Part shown: one piece after another, positions 30,317 through 42,300 of the stretch
Numbering within the stretch: the first letter of the stretch is position 1
Layout: each line of letters opens with the position of its first letter
NCBI RefSeq assembly: GCF_039555335.1
Contig: NC_092631.1
Span: 3,227,001 to 3,291,000 of the forward strand
Direction of reading: 5' to 3'
Source: Amphiura filiformis
Taxonomy: Eukaryota > Echinodermata > Ophiuroidea > Amphilepidida > Amphiuridae
DNA: 64,000 nt
Position numbers and translations under genes: made by a program
Notes under the pieces: generated by a model
What the model was told of the DNA's origin: nothing
What the model saw: the letters and a program-made list of their open reading frames with translations, nothing else
The model's database searches: none

Positions 30317-30350
30317 TGTGCCGGCATGGGAATCGATCCCACGGCTTTCT
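30317..30350 (-). pseudogene. tRNA-like 3' half (T arm and acceptor), split
   Basis: On the minus strand AAGCCGTGGGATCGATTCCC then ATGCCGGCAC: a T-arm with a B-box-like GGATCGATTCC. The matching 5' half is at 31148-31200, the Harbinger-like element lying between. Probably a tRNA-derived SINE head rather than a working tRNA. Confidence 0.45.
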
Positions 30351-30353
30351 TTA

Positions 30354-31144
30354 GGGGCTGTGCAATAATTATGAGCCCTGGGGAGGGTAAAATTGGGGGG
30401 GGGCATGAAATTTTGGCGAGCCGAAAGGGGGGGGCAATTTTGGCCAGCTGAGAGGGAGGGCAAGCAATTTTTGGCACACATTCATGGGGCGCCTTTTAAA
30501 TAAAACGCTCTAAAAAGGCTTAGGAAAACAGTAGGCCTACGGAAATGCTTATGCAAATTTTCCTGCTCGCTGTGCCCGCAACATATATCCCCGGTCCACG
30601 CACTGCATCCGCGGGTATTCATGCTTGTCGGTGAACTTTAAAAACACCCCCTTTTGCATCTCATTTCGCGAAGTTTTTAGGGGAAAAACACCGCTTTTTT
30701 TAGCGATTTCGCGAATTATTTGCCCTTCGACAATACCCCTATTTTCGCTAAAACGCGAACTATATTTCTAATACACCCTTTTCTGGCAGAAACGCGTAGT
30801 CTGCTCGATGAAAATACCCTTTTTTTTCAATTTCGCGAACACGTGGTTTGAAAAAACACCCCTTTTTTGTGTGTTTCGCGAATCGCGTTTCTTCATCTAA
30901 AAACAACCCTTATTTCGCGAAATTTTCGACGAGCATGAATACCCGCGGATGCACGGAGTGCGGGGACCGGGCATATATCTAGACCATTTAAAGTTTGCAA
31001 ATTGGGATCCCAAAAAATTGGCATGTGCAAGGGGGGGGCAAAGATTTTTGGCGGGCCTAGAGGGGGGGGGCAAGCGATTTTGGCAGGCCGAGGGGGGGGG
31101 CAAGTGATTTTTTTTTGGGGGGCTCATAATTATTGCACAGCCCC
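30354..31144. mobile_element. PIF/Harbinger-like element, TTA-flanked, interrupted copy
   Basis: TTA at 30351-30353 and 31145-31147. Ends GGGGCTGTGCAATAATTATG and CATAATTATTGCACAGCCCC. Same family as 16534-17012: G-rich modules and a TTTTCCTGCTCGCTG core, here broken at 30590 by another element. Confidence 0.85.
30590..30971. mobile_element. hAT-like element nested in the Harbinger-like copy
   Basis: CATATATC at 30582-30589 and 30972-30979. Ends CCCGGTCCACGCACTGCATC and the inverse of CGGAGTGCGGGGACCGGG, continuing through CGCGGGTATTCATGCT / AGCATGAATACCCGCG. The interior repeats TTTCGCGAA-type words. Confidence 0.85.
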
Positions 31145-31147
31145 TTA

Positions 31148-31200
31148 GACAGACGCATCGTCCATTCAATAGGCTACCAGCTCATTGATAAACGGCGGTT
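31148..31200 (-). pseudogene. tRNA-like 5' half (D arm with A-box-like motif), split
   Basis: Minus strand reads GCCGTTTATCAATGAGCTGG then TAGCCTATTGAATGGACGAT, resembling a D arm and anticodon arm. Joined by the TTA target to 30317-30350, it gives a tRNA-sized unit. Confidence 0.4.
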
Positions 31201-31727
31201 AAAACTGGGTCCAATGCCGCGCCGGGGTCCAATGTTAGCAGTCGTGGTATACAATACACACAAACACATATTACGCAAGTTCACAAGTGAAGGAGATCAT
31301 TTTTATACTCATGATGCTATAATCGTGTCCCAGTATTAGGTAAAGTAGGTAATGGGGATAGGCATCCTGCACAAGAACAAATAAACATTTGTAAAAAAAA
31401 AAAAAAATTAAAAAAATTAAAAAAAATAAAAAAACATTTGTATTTTTGTCTTCCGGGGGAATTCTATAAATTGGTCTAGTTTTAGGGGCAGATGTTGCAA
31501 CAGCGAAGGAATTTTTCTGATAGGATTTTGAGAGCAAAAAATCGGTCTTTTTCGGAAAACAAGAAACATATACGGGGTCTTTGGGGAAAAGGTCCGGGTT
31601 CTTGCATGGGGAAAACAAGAAAAATATGAGATCTTTTGACGGAAAACGGGCAAAACAAGGGGTCTTAGATCAGAGAGTGCACAAAATGCACGTGTCAATA
31701 AATGAGCCAAGTTTTTACAGTTTTACA
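31201..31727. other. Non-coding, A-rich tract
   Basis: An impure poly(A) run at 31394-31436 and repeated GGGGTCTT / GAAAACAAG words at 31540-31680. No gene seen. Confidence 0.4.
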
Positions 31728-34053
31728 CACATTGGCTTGCCATCAAAAACAGGGCGCTAGCTGTGGGCGGTCCTATTATAATTGGCAGTGTCCGCCCACA
31801 CCCATTATGATACGTACATCATCTAGACATGAATGTGCCCTTTCTTTCTGCAATTGCAAAACCACCGCAAATCAAAATGAAATTCTTTGAACAAATCGAA
31901 ACGGACACACACAAACTGTAAAATTACCAGAGTAAGTATTGGTAAACAAGCTAAAAAAATCATACCGGTAAATGTTATAACATAACACCACAGATTCTAT
32001 GAATTTTGTCAATAGTGAATAAAATACACATTAATGTTATTTTCCTCTAGCACTAAGCTAGTCCAAGTTATAAGCTTTAATAGTTTTTTTTTGGCTAGCC
32101 ACCCCATCGTCAAGGTGGCTCAAAAATACCATAAGGACAGATAGGACCAGTAAGTAACATGGGCATCCCTAGGGAAAATTTTCAGATATTTTTGATATTT
32201 TTCCTATTTTGCTAAAATTTTCTTTCTAAAATTGTGATGAAAAGACATGTTTAGAAGTTCTTGGTTATCATTTATAAAGACATTGCAAACCCCGGGGTGG
32301 GCACTCAACTTCAGGAGTGACGGTATGTGCCTGTCACACATGCCCCTCTTTTACGGGATAACCCCTTAAGGTGGGGCTACAAAATGACCCCCTTTTTTAT
32401 AGGTGGTGATTAATTTTCATTTTTTGAAATTTACGATATAATACAAATTTTATGACAAATTATTAAAATTTGATATTTTCACATTTTTTATATTAGGCCG
32501 TGTAAAATTAATATTTTGGTTCTCGTCCCTCCCTCCTCAATTTCTGGGATTTGTCAGATTTTTTTTTTTTTTTTAGATTTTTCAATTTTTTAGACTTTGG
32601 AATGATTTATGAAATCTTCATACATATGAATAAGTTTATTAGAGAACAAGCATCACTTCCAAGTCTTTTTGTGGTACTCTAGGGGTTTATCCTCAGAATC
32701 TCACATTTGAAAAAAAAAAAAAAAGGGCCTCATCGTTTCCTCGAGCACTGTTGGAGAAGACCGAAAACTACTGACAATGCTAATTTTGCATTGAAAAAAA
32801 AAAAAAAAAAAACACCTCCCTCCTCATCAATTCATGAAAATCCTCTGGACGAGAACCAAAACATTAATTTTATACGGCCTTATAACAGTCAGTCCTCGAA
32901 GTAAATTTGATAAATCTAATGATATATTCTTAAAGTGTATGTAGCTGGGAGGAAAAGCCGACGATCAATTGAAAATTTTGACCTTTCATATTGAAGATAT
33001 GGATTTTTGTTCAAAAAAGACCTAAAAATGCAACAATAAAAAATGAAAATTACCTTAGTTCAGTTCTCGAGACCCCCATTGGCGGTTGATTGTTTGTGGG
33101 TTCATTACTCGAACCCCAACGGTTTTAGCTTGTATTAATATTATTTATTAACCTAGGCCTACTTGTTTGGTTTGTGATATTGTTGGCGTTTTTGAAATAT
33201 TCAAATAAACCCATTCAGTTAGACGGCTTACCCCGACGGAAAATTCCTGAATTAGGTAATTCGTGCCGCATGACCACCTGCATGGGGTCTTTCGGGCCGG
33301 GCACTTGAAAATTGATAGGGTCTTTCACAGGCAGATGCTAATTTAAAGTGGGTTCTTTAGGGGTAAGATGCTAAATAGGGTTGGGTCAGTTGCTAAATTC
33401 CGGGGGGTTACTCAGTACAAATGACCATACGGGGACGTGCCGCAAACGTGGGTGGGCTTTTCGGTCTTTTGGAATTTCAATGGCCCATTTTTCTAGTAAT
33501 TTTGGTATATGGATGCGATTGGATGGGTCCTTCTTTCAAAATATTTTTCCTTCTTTCCGGAAAATTATCTATCTTTACATTAAATTAAGCCACCCTTTGC
33601 AACGAGTGGCTAGCTAAAAACTATTAATGAGCTTAAGATTTAGGCGAAATCGCCATTGCATAAGTCATTGTTATTTGCATAACTAATGAATGGGCAAGCA
33701 TTTAATTCATCACTAACACAATTTATAAAAGCTGTGGTGTTGTCGTGTTATAAATCCAAAATTAATTTACCCCCGGGAATTTACCCGCGGTATGTTAGTT
33801 ATTATCACTTTAACCAGAAACACAGAAACAAAATAATTTCAATTCTATTGTGATCATTTTTGTAATTTTACGGTTCATATGTATCCTTTTCGATTTGATA
33901 AAAGAACTTCATCTGTATCATGTGTATGTGTTTGCAACTGCAGGAATGGTACACGTGTTACGGGGTAACAGGTGGAGACTGCCAATTATAATAGGACCGC
34001 CCACCACTAGCGCCCTCTGTCCGTAACGCCAGGGTAGTGTATGGCAAGCCGCT
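31728..34053. mobile_element. Large foldback element
   Basis: Outer arms: GGCTTGCCAT, GGGCGCTAG and GTGGGCGGTCCTATTATAAT on the left; ATTATAATAGGACCGCCCAC, CTAGCGCCC and ATGGCAAGCC on the right. Inner arm pairs recur at 31985-32140 and 33585-33770. About 2.3 kb, no coding capacity. Confidence 0.7.
32496..32879. mobile_element. PIF/Harbinger-like MITE, TTA-flanked, inside the foldback
   Basis: TTA at 32493-32495 and 32880-32882. Ends GGCCGTGTAAAATTAATATT and AACATTAATTTTATACGGCC, extended by TTGGTTCTCGTCC / GGACGAGAACCAA. Two long A or T runs inside. Confidence 0.8.
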
Positions 34054-35119
34054 TAAGTTATAATGTGAAATAGAAACTTGGGTCGCTCAGTGCTCAGATG
34101 TGCACTCGCTAAGACCTCCTCTGTTTTTGCCCGTGTTCCTCACTTTATATTTTAAAGGGTCCAAAGTTCTGAACTTTGAAAATGGTCAAATACTGATGCG
34201 CAACCAGGAGTAGATGGTAACTGGTCAAGATCCATGTTATTGTGTTGTTATTGTATTGATTTTGAATGCTATATTCTGAATATTTTCTTGGGTTTTTTTT
34301 GTGTCATTGGTTCTTTTTTTTTTGTATGGACAATGACGAAATTTTATGATCATGATTATTATTAATTCGGCAAAGGATTTACATAATTCAAGCTTTTCGT
34401 CAAATTTAAGGATTACATGCAGTTTTGTTCGGACCTGTTGGTCAATTTCAACTTGTAATTGCCATCCAAAACAAGACGATTTTTATCATCCATTGGTTAA
34501 TCTGAGCTAATCTGATTTTTATGTAAAACGAAGAAAATTACTATTTCATTCCAGCACCTCTCTCAACTTTATGAAATATTGCATGATGTAGGCCTATTTG
34601 CACACCAAATATAAACAATTGGATAGAGATTGCGGGAGAGATTGGTCCGTTAAAACTTTTGTAGCTCCTAGCCTCCTCGCCGCCTGATCCCGGGTAGTGA
34701 TCGTGTGAAAATAATACGCTAACTCGGTGTTGAAACCGGAACAACCTCCTTTAAAAGCCTTTTAAACATAATTATTGTGGGTGAGAAATCTGGCAACATT
34801 TTTGGGCGTTTTAATATAATCTATCTTCTTTGCATACGGTTAAGAGTTATACACATAAAACAATGACTACTTCTCTAATATTAATTGAAAAATGATTGGA
34901 GACCAAACAATAATGAATATATAAACATCTAATCCCATTGAGTGTTTATATTTATATTACTAAATCCTATAAACCTGAATGTTTAAGTGTGTATAACTTT
35001 GAAGCTATGCAATTAAAATAATTGTTATCGCCAGCCCATAGGCTATTAAAAGGAACAGCCTGTCACCCACGTTTCACATCAATTTCTCGCTACTTTTAAG
35101 CTTATATACAGCTGTCAAA
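34054..35119. other. Upstream region of the small plus-strand gene
   Basis: No repeat recognised. TATTAAAAGG near 35045 is the only promoter-like word close to the 35120 start codon. Confidence 0.3.
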
Positions 35120-35335
35120 ATGCGAGGAAATAACTTGACTTTCATTGTAAGAGAGTCGTACAAAAGACGCCATCAAACTCGCTACAGAGCCGTCCATCAG
35201 AGAACAGAGCGAATTAGAGCGGGACTGTATTTTGCAGGGTTGAGTGCAATGTGTTTTGGCTTGATTCCAGTCTGGTACTTGCTACAAAAAATTCCCGATA
35301 GAAGAAACGAAATAACTGTTCAACCTAGTAGGTGA
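35120..35335 (+). CDS. Putative small single-pass membrane protein (unrecognised)
   Basis: ATG-started 71-codon frame: a basic N-terminus (RRHQTRYRAVHQRTERIR), one hydrophobic segment at about residues 37-54 (GLYFAGLSAMCFGLIPVWYL), and a short polar tail. This resembles small mitochondrial inner-membrane or ER proteins, but no family was recognised. A TATTAAAAGG box lies about 75 bases upstream. The frame ends in overlapping donor-like sequences: GTAGGT from 35328 and GTGATA from 35332. A strong acceptor (pyrimidine tract ending TTTCAG at 37030) follows 1.7 kb later. The two splices would give about 88 or 80 codons instead of 71. Codon usage and the charge pattern favour a real gene; expression is not shown. 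Confidence 0.5.
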   Translation: MRGNNLTFIVRESYKRRHQTRYRAVHQRTERIRAGLYFAGLSAMCFGLIPVWYLLQKIPDRRNEITVQPSR

Positions 35336-35405
35336 TATGAACTGTATCATGATAGAAACAATATTGCTGTTGTTGTTATTTTCAATAATATTGTTTTCAA
35401 TAATA

Positions 35406-35621
35406 CCGTAAAACCCCGTCTACAAGCATAGTGTTTTTGATGAAAGCTAAGTTCACGCGAAACTAGCGTTAATTTGTCAATACAAAAGATTGGTCTTACA
35501 ATAATACTTGTTCAGTATATGCTCGGATGTGTCATTTATTTGCTCAAACTCCATAATGGCACCTGGATTAATTTAGCTTTCATCAGAAGCATTCTATATG
35601 CTTATAGACAAGGTTTTACGG
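35406..35621. mobile_element. TIR element, TA target
   Basis: TA at 35404-35405 and 35622-35623; ends CCGTAAAACCCCGTCTACAA and TTATAGACAAGGTTTTACGG. Lies in the putative intron of the small gene. Confidence 0.8.
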
Positions 35622-35796
35622 TATTGTTGTTGTTTTCCCCTTCAAGTAAAAATTGAATTATCACATAATACGCAATAAAAATAAAAATTCCCGGGCGCTA
35701 AAATAGTAAAATTGTCTGGTCATGATTTATAGTCCGAATAATCGGACCCAGAAGCAGAACAAAATATTAATTTCTGACATGATCGTATTCTGGGTC

Positions 35797-36600
35797 CAAG
35801 CCTTACATTAGACAGGCGCCGGGCGATTTTTACCCAGTGGTTCTAACCTTTTGGCTCCTGGTTCAAGTGAAAAATGCATGGACCAGGAGCCACTAAAAAC
35901 AAGTGTTTGGCTCCTGGTATAAAAGCTTAAATTGACCAGTATCAGTATAAACTGTAATTGACTGGTTTTGTGCTCAGTTGGCAAGTCAACATACATGACA
36001 AACCACTAGGATATTGCTTTATAAAAAAAGGGAAAAAAAAAGAATAGGCCTAGCAGTTTAATTCATCTTACAAGCAACTACAATGCCCTTAAAGTCCTCA
36101 GCAAATAAAGTAAAAGTCCAGATGCAATTTAAATTGGCCTTGGATGCCACTTTGACCTTATTGAATCCCAGAATCTCAATACTCTTGTTCATTGAAGTTA
36201 AATGCACTTTTTGAACATGATTTTCTTATCTGGTTCAGTTCATGAAAAGAGTGGGTCACTGGATTGCCAGTTTTATTCATTTGTATTACAAATTTAATAA
36301 TTATATGGATGTTTTTTCTTTGATTTTGTATGATTTAAGCTTGGCCTATCATATAAAAATTATAAAAAATTATTATATTCTTTTTTTAAATTTGTTGGTT
36401 TAGTTTTGTTTACACTTTGGTTACTGGTATACACATAATGTATGAATGCTGGAATGGATAAAACCTGTAAAACTAATTAGTTTCTTCATTTCTTGAAATT
36501 GCTCCTGGGTTTGCAAAAATGGCTCCTGGTTCAGCAAAAATCCCAAGGACCAGGAGCCGCTTTTTGGCTCCTGGTCTTGATATCCTTAATGTAAGGCTTG
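35797..36600. mobile_element. hAT-like element with GGCTCCTGG motifs
   Basis: TCTGGGTC at 35789-35796 and 36601-36608. Ends CAAGCCTTACATTA and TAATGTAAGGCTTG. GGCTCCTGG or its complement occurs about seven times, all within about 125 bases of the ends. No transposase. Confidence 0.85.
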
Positions 36601-37030
36601 TCTGGGTCTGAACTGTTTCCATGCTAAATCTTGATGGCAAATTGGACAAAAGAAGCACATGGTTCTACTTGACAGCTTTTTAATCCCTATTCATGTTTAT
36701 GTGAATCACACTATTGTGGACCATCCTTCTGATACATGTACTTGAGTGTTTGGACAAGCGGAACAGTCTTTTGTCTACCTCTCTGTTTGTAAACAGACGA
36801 GGAGGTCAAAATTGTCATCCTCGCCGAATAGGAAAGTCAGCGTAATAGTACGGCTAGTCTATTCGTGTCAAAGCTCGTCTGACAGATAAATAAAGCCTCT
36901 TAAAAACCTAATTAAGATGGCCTTGTGATAATTTTTTTACTGTTTCGGCTAGTAATTGTATGCTGTGCTTGTTTCATTTTAATTTTTATGTAAACTGATG
37001 AAACATTTTTATTTTCTTCTTCTCTTTCAG

Positions 37031-37246
37031 TAAACCTGTTCTCTTTTCAAAGAAACCCTGAAACAAAGACAAAAGAACTTGGAGACTAGACAAGAATGGT
37101 TGCCAGAATTGTGTGTGCTGTCTCATGATGTAATACCAGCAATTGGGGCATCTGTGATGGACCAAATTTGCAACAGGTTTCCTCACCTATTGGGTGATGA
37201 AGATGATGTAGAATCTTCATTGAAGAAAACAACCTCAGGACCATAG
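37031..37246 (+). other. Candidate second exon of the small plus-strand gene
   Basis: Preceded by a 20-base pyrimidine-rich tract and CAG. Joined to the 35328 or 35332 donor it continues the small protein by 18 or 9 residues. A third frame is open from 37034 to the TAG at 37244-37246 (70 codons, including QEWLPELCVLSHDVIPAIG). A direct phase-0 join would put TAA first, so that frame would need another upstream exon. It may simply be 3' UTR. Confidence 0.35.
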
Positions 37247-37329
37247 ATCTAATCTGAATCTATCTGTTTTGAGTACCATGTTACTGATGATGCCAAGCTT
37301 TAGTTTATAACTGAAATGTTACTTATGAA

Positions 37330-37530
37330 CAGGGTCAGAATTTTGTTTCATAGTGCGAGAATCAATCTTGATTCTTGCTGAATAAATATTGCGGTAATCA
37401 TTTGATTCTTGCAAATCAACTGCTGTGTGACTACAAAAGTTTGGGAGAAACAACTTTGATTCACGTAAATCTCTTTACGAGAATCTTGGCAAGAATCGAT
37501 TCTCAGATTCTCGCAAAAATTCTGACCCTG
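37330..37530. mobile_element. Short TIR element (CAGGGTC ends)
   Basis: Ends CAGGGTCAGAATTTTG and CAAAAATTCTGACCCTG; repeated GAGAATC words inside. No target duplication visible. A weak relative may be at 53096-53257. Confidence 0.6.
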
Positions 37531-38077
37531 AAACATTTTAATATGAATAGATGGACAGAGATCATATTCATACTCTAAAGGAGTACATTTTGACTATTTG
37601 GCAATACCTCATATTGTGATAGAATATAATGTGACATGATCAAGGGGAATGAGTATGTCGGTAATATTGTTTTTGAGGTATTGGCAAAACAGTGTTCAAA
37701 TTCTTTTGTTTTAATATTGTTTTCAGCCATTGACTTGGTATAAAGCAGATGTCCGATTTTGATTTTAATTTGCATCAATATGTAGCATTCGTAAACTGCC
37801 AGAAAATGATTTAAAAACTTCTATTAAATTGGAAATTGCAGACATGTGCCTTATTCCCCTAGATCATATCACATATTTGGTTACCAGCTTCAGAGGTGGA
37901 GTACGGCCTCAGGGTGCTGAAATAACATTGATGAATGATGAGCAATTTATACACAATACTATATACAGTGGAAACTCTTTAATACAAATTTGTGGGGCCA
38001 CAAACTTTAGTTTGTCTATAATAAATTAAATAAATTTTGGATTTATAAAGTCTTATCCATTTATACATATTACATAG
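37531..38077. other. Non-coding, nothing recognised
   Basis: A short word, GGAAACTC near 37970, is inverted near 38305 (GAGTTTCC), suggesting another diverged element around the 38078 insertion. Confidence 0.35.
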
Positions 38078-38246
38078 CAGTGGCGGATTTAGAGGGGGCG
38101 CACGCAGCGCGCGCCCCCTCTATTTTGTGCAGATCGGCGCCTGACTCTGTGTATTTTTGCAGAGTGGCGCCTGACTTTGTGTGGGCGCCGAGCCGCGGTG
38201 GCTCGGCGGCCGGCGCCTCTATTGAAAATTCCTGGATCCGCCCCTG
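38078..38246. mobile_element. Short GC-rich TIR element, CATAG flanks
   Basis: Ends CAGTGGCGGATTTAG and CTGGATCCGCCCCTG; CATAG at 38073-38077 and 38247-38251. CAGNGGCGGATCCAG-type ends are known from hAT families, though the visible duplication is only 5 bp. Confidence 0.7.
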
Positions 38247-38482
38247 CATAGGGATTCAGTGCCAGGGACCTGAAAATCAAGCTTGACTTAACTTGTATTA
38301 ACGAGTTTCCACTCTAATCATATTTAAAGATGGGTGACATGAGGCGAAAAAAAAATTGTTTGCTTGCCCTCCACCGACTGACCCAAAATTGCATTTATTC
38401 TCTAGAAAGTCTAAATCAAATGTAGTGAACAAAATGGTTGTGAAATAGATGCATTTGTAGGATTGTAGATTAAAATTGGTTA

Positions 38483-38719
38483 GGGACCGTTCACAAACAC
38501 TTGTAAGGGGGGCCTGATGCAAATTTTGACCCTCCTAAGGGGGGGCCTGAAAAAATGACCACAAATTTCCTGGAAAAATTGAGTTTATATGCTTTTCTAT
38601 GGGGTTGACCCATAATTTGCATGTCAAAAGGGGTGCCTGAAATGTTTTAGGTCTGAAAAAGGGGGGGGGGGCCAATTTTGCATCGCCCCCCCCCCTTACA
38701 AGTGTTTGTGAATGATCCC
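38483..38719. mobile_element. PIF/Harbinger-like MITE, TTA-flanked
   Basis: TTA at 38480-38482 and 38720-38722. Ends GGGACCGTTCACAAACACTT and AAGTGTTTGTGAATGATCCC, then G- and C-runs. Confidence 0.85.
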
Positions 38720-39020
38720 TTAGATTTTCTGAATGACAAATCCAAAATTACTCACTATTTTTAGACTTCTGCTATCTTCAGAATGACCACTGGAAATTTG
38801 AAGAAGCCATCAGCCAAGATGGCAAAAGTAAAAAAATAGTGAGTAAATTTGTCAATCAGAAAACTAACCAAAATTGCTGTGGTCATGGTATATCAACTCT
38901 TCCCATCACTGGGTCCCGAAATAAGGTTACAAACTCTCACCCTTTTGGTACATAATGGTTTATAGTTTATACCATACAAGACAGTTACTCAGGGTTAGCC
39001 GGTTAGCTCTCAGTTAAGGG

Positions 39021-39317
39021 TATATAGGACCGGGGGTACTCAAGTTTGGTTTTGGTAGGGATGTGCCGCTGAGAATTTGAAAGTGGACCCATAAATATAC
39101 CAATTTTTCAAGAAACTTTGACCCATTGATATACCAAAATTCAAAATTTTCGGCCAAATTTAACCCAAATTGTCTTAGTTTTTACAAATTTTGGCTAGAT
39201 TAAGGAAAAATTGGGCTATTTTCCGAAAAAATTTTGAAAAAAGGACCCATTCATATACCAAAATATGCTTTGAAAAAGGGGTCATTGATATACTTGTACT
39301 GAGTACCCCCGGATATA
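39021..39317. mobile_element. TIR element with CCGGGGGTACTCA ends
   Basis: Left TATATAGGACCGGGGGTACT, right AGTACCCCCGGATATA. Repeated ATATACCAA words inside. Single-ended relatives are at 14119 and 33398. Confidence 0.65.
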
Positions 39318-42300
39318 GGATTTGAACAATAATCACATTACATGCAAGGGATGCATTATATTTTCATAATGCTTCCTATCTTGGTCAAATAAACTTAAAC
39401 TTCCAATAATTATAAATGGCAAATTGAGGGAGATAAGTTCTTTTTGAACTTCAAATCCGTATTCAATGGCAAACCCAGTGGCTTCTCTAAAAGTTATTAT
39501 CAGCCGAAGAAATAAATCGATGAAAAAGATTGTTTGAATGCTTGAACTGTTTAAATTACATGTAATTGCAGTTTTCTGAAAAGGTTAGATGCATGTAATT
39601 TTGACACTAAGAATTGAATTGATTCTTTTCAATATTTGAAAAATGTATAATATGAAGTTTTATAAAATTATATAAAAAAACCACCTTGTATGTGTGAATG
39701 TGGACTCAGGTGCATCAGGTGTGTATTGTACATTGCTTTAATATGACCCAATCTAATAGTCCTATCAGTCCAAATGTTTAAAATGGAGATTTGACTCTAC
39801 ATGTACCAGTCATTTTCACTATAGAATGTGCGTCACATGCAGATTAAAAATGTCATTTTCATGACTTCCAATGAACTGATTGGACCAAATGAATGAGCCG
39901 TAAATGTCCTAAATTGTATTCTGAGTTACAGTGTAAAATATGCATGAAGGTCGTATTCATCTGTACTTCAAGTTGGCGCGACATCTATCTCATTTGATAG
40001 TCAAACACCAATCAATAATGCTATTGTTGAAGGGGATAATAAGCTTCAACCTTTTATGGCTATAGAATTTTTATAGATTTTTACAGATTTGTTCAAAAAC
40101 TCAATGTTTTTCACTTAAAATTAATATTTTATTGTAAGACTAGTCTTTAATTGTTGTCTAACAGGTATCCAGAAGTCAAAATTGACAAATGTCCCCTAAT
40201 TGAACAAGCATTATTTAATATTTGAGGGGATTTTTAAAAACTGAAGGTTTACTTATAAAAAAAAAAAAAAGAAAAAAAAAATAATCCGACCGTCCTACCC
40301 AAATTTCCCACTTGAGGGCAACACAATTTTTTTTTTTTTTGGCCTTATGACTGTGATATTTATTGACAGCAAAGTGGTAAAAGAGACACATGTAGAAATG
40401 AAAAAAGCTACCATTTTGTTGAAGGAGCAAAGTTCAACAAACCATTACCCTGCTTCTGCATATCATTTGAAGTCAAATGATATACCATTTTAAAGCTTAT
40501 GTATATTTTCTAAACACAAAATAAAACAAAATTGACCGGGGGAGGAATTTACGGCTCATTCTTTGTGTACAGTCAAATATCAGGTCACTACATTTGTTTG
40601 AAACAGTAAAACTTCCCAGCTTTAGGGAACGAACCAAACGTTTCATGACATCCAATGTCCTTTCCTTAGTGGGATGATGGGGTCAAAAAGTTTGACAATT
40701 TTGATTATGTTTGTAAGAAACTATATAGTAAACATAACAGTCAAATTTCATCTTTCAGTAAAACTACTTTTTGTCCCCACTTTGTAAATGCCAAATGTTG
40801 TGATTTCATGTTTGTCAAAATCTTCCAAACTGCCTGCTACATAATATTTCCTCCAATCCGGCAAAAAGGCACCCAAGTTTTTCCAGGGGAAGTATTTTCC
40901 CTACAAATATGGCCCCCCCCCCCCCCCCGAGTGATTTATTTTGTTCTGGCTGGAGAAGCAATATTTTTCTTGTGTCATGCCCAAGATTGAGAACAGTGGC
41001 TGGGGGGGGGGGGTACCCTGGGCACCACCCTTAGAGGGGGGGGGTACCAAATTGACTAATTGATTCTGCACCCCCAGCAATGATTTTCGTGCACAGTCAA
41101 AATTTTTGTGTGCATTTCAGCACAAAATCATTTGAAAGATCAATAAATTTAAGACCGATATTCAACTGCACTATAACCTAAATTAGTTCATGGTAGGGCC
41201 TATTTGTCCAAATTTTTGTGTGTGTTTCAAGAATGGGGCGAGGTGCCATTGGTTGAGAAAAATACCCTCCCTCTGTCATAACTTGCTTGGGGCAAAAATT
41301 TGTTTAATCATCAGCGTCCCTTGAATTGGCACTGGATCAGGTGCAACATAATTTGATCCCCTTCAGACAGCAATAAGTTTGAAAAATAAGATATCATCAT
41401 AAACCTGCCCAATTCAGCATCGAGGTGGTTACGTAATTCTCTTGGTTACCGGATCACACTATTTTGGTATGCCTTCGAGTGCCATATACTTCGTGTGGTG
41501 ATTGTTTTGATCATGGTTCATTACTCAAGCACGTGATCCTGTTGACATAGTAACATTACGTAACTTCGATACTGAATTAGCTTGCATATATATACTTGGT
41601 TGCACCAACTAATTTTTTTGTTCCCCAATTTTTCCCTGGAATTAAATTTCACATTTGGTACCAAGACCATTTTCCTCACACATGGCTTCATTATTCCCAT
41701 AGGCTTACATTTGAAGAGAGCACTGGTATCCAACTTTTATAACACAGGAATTTTCTAGCTGCAGTTTATGGCCCTTGCAGACTTAGCGAGCACGTAGCGC
41801 GAGGCGTTCAACCGAAGCGCTTTAGCGCAACCTCACTGGATAGTATATAAAAGCAATAGAGCCCGAAAGTAGTGCTAGAATTTTCCCCACCCAGGGGTGC
41901 GAGGGACCACAGTTAAAAAAGTATGAAAACGCGTATGAAAAATATGAACAACTTTGGAAAGCTCTTATCCTTTTGTTCAGAGCAAGTGCACTGAAAATCA
42001 CAATCTGAATTCAGATTTAAATCTGAACTCTCACAACCTTGTACACAACAAAGAAATTCACAAACCACAAGTTATGCTGTCAACTGATTATTTAATAGAA
42101 CACAAACGGGGAAAATAAAAAGGGGGAAACTGGACTGTAACAGTCCCTACTCTACAAATTACACAAGAAAAACTAAGGGAAATACAATGAAACATGTTAA
42201 CAACAATAGCATCTATCTACTAAGATTCGTCTTACCGAGTGACCACGGTTATTTATACCATGACAATCAAGTACACCATTTAATAATTATCTATAACAGT

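Noticed and set aside
34541..34744. 67-codon minus-strand frame upstream of the small gene
   Set aside because: No recognisable domain, splice partner or hydrophobic pattern.
41004..41045. Telomere-like or quadruplex array
   Set aside because: Simple G runs without a repeated TTAGGG-type unit.
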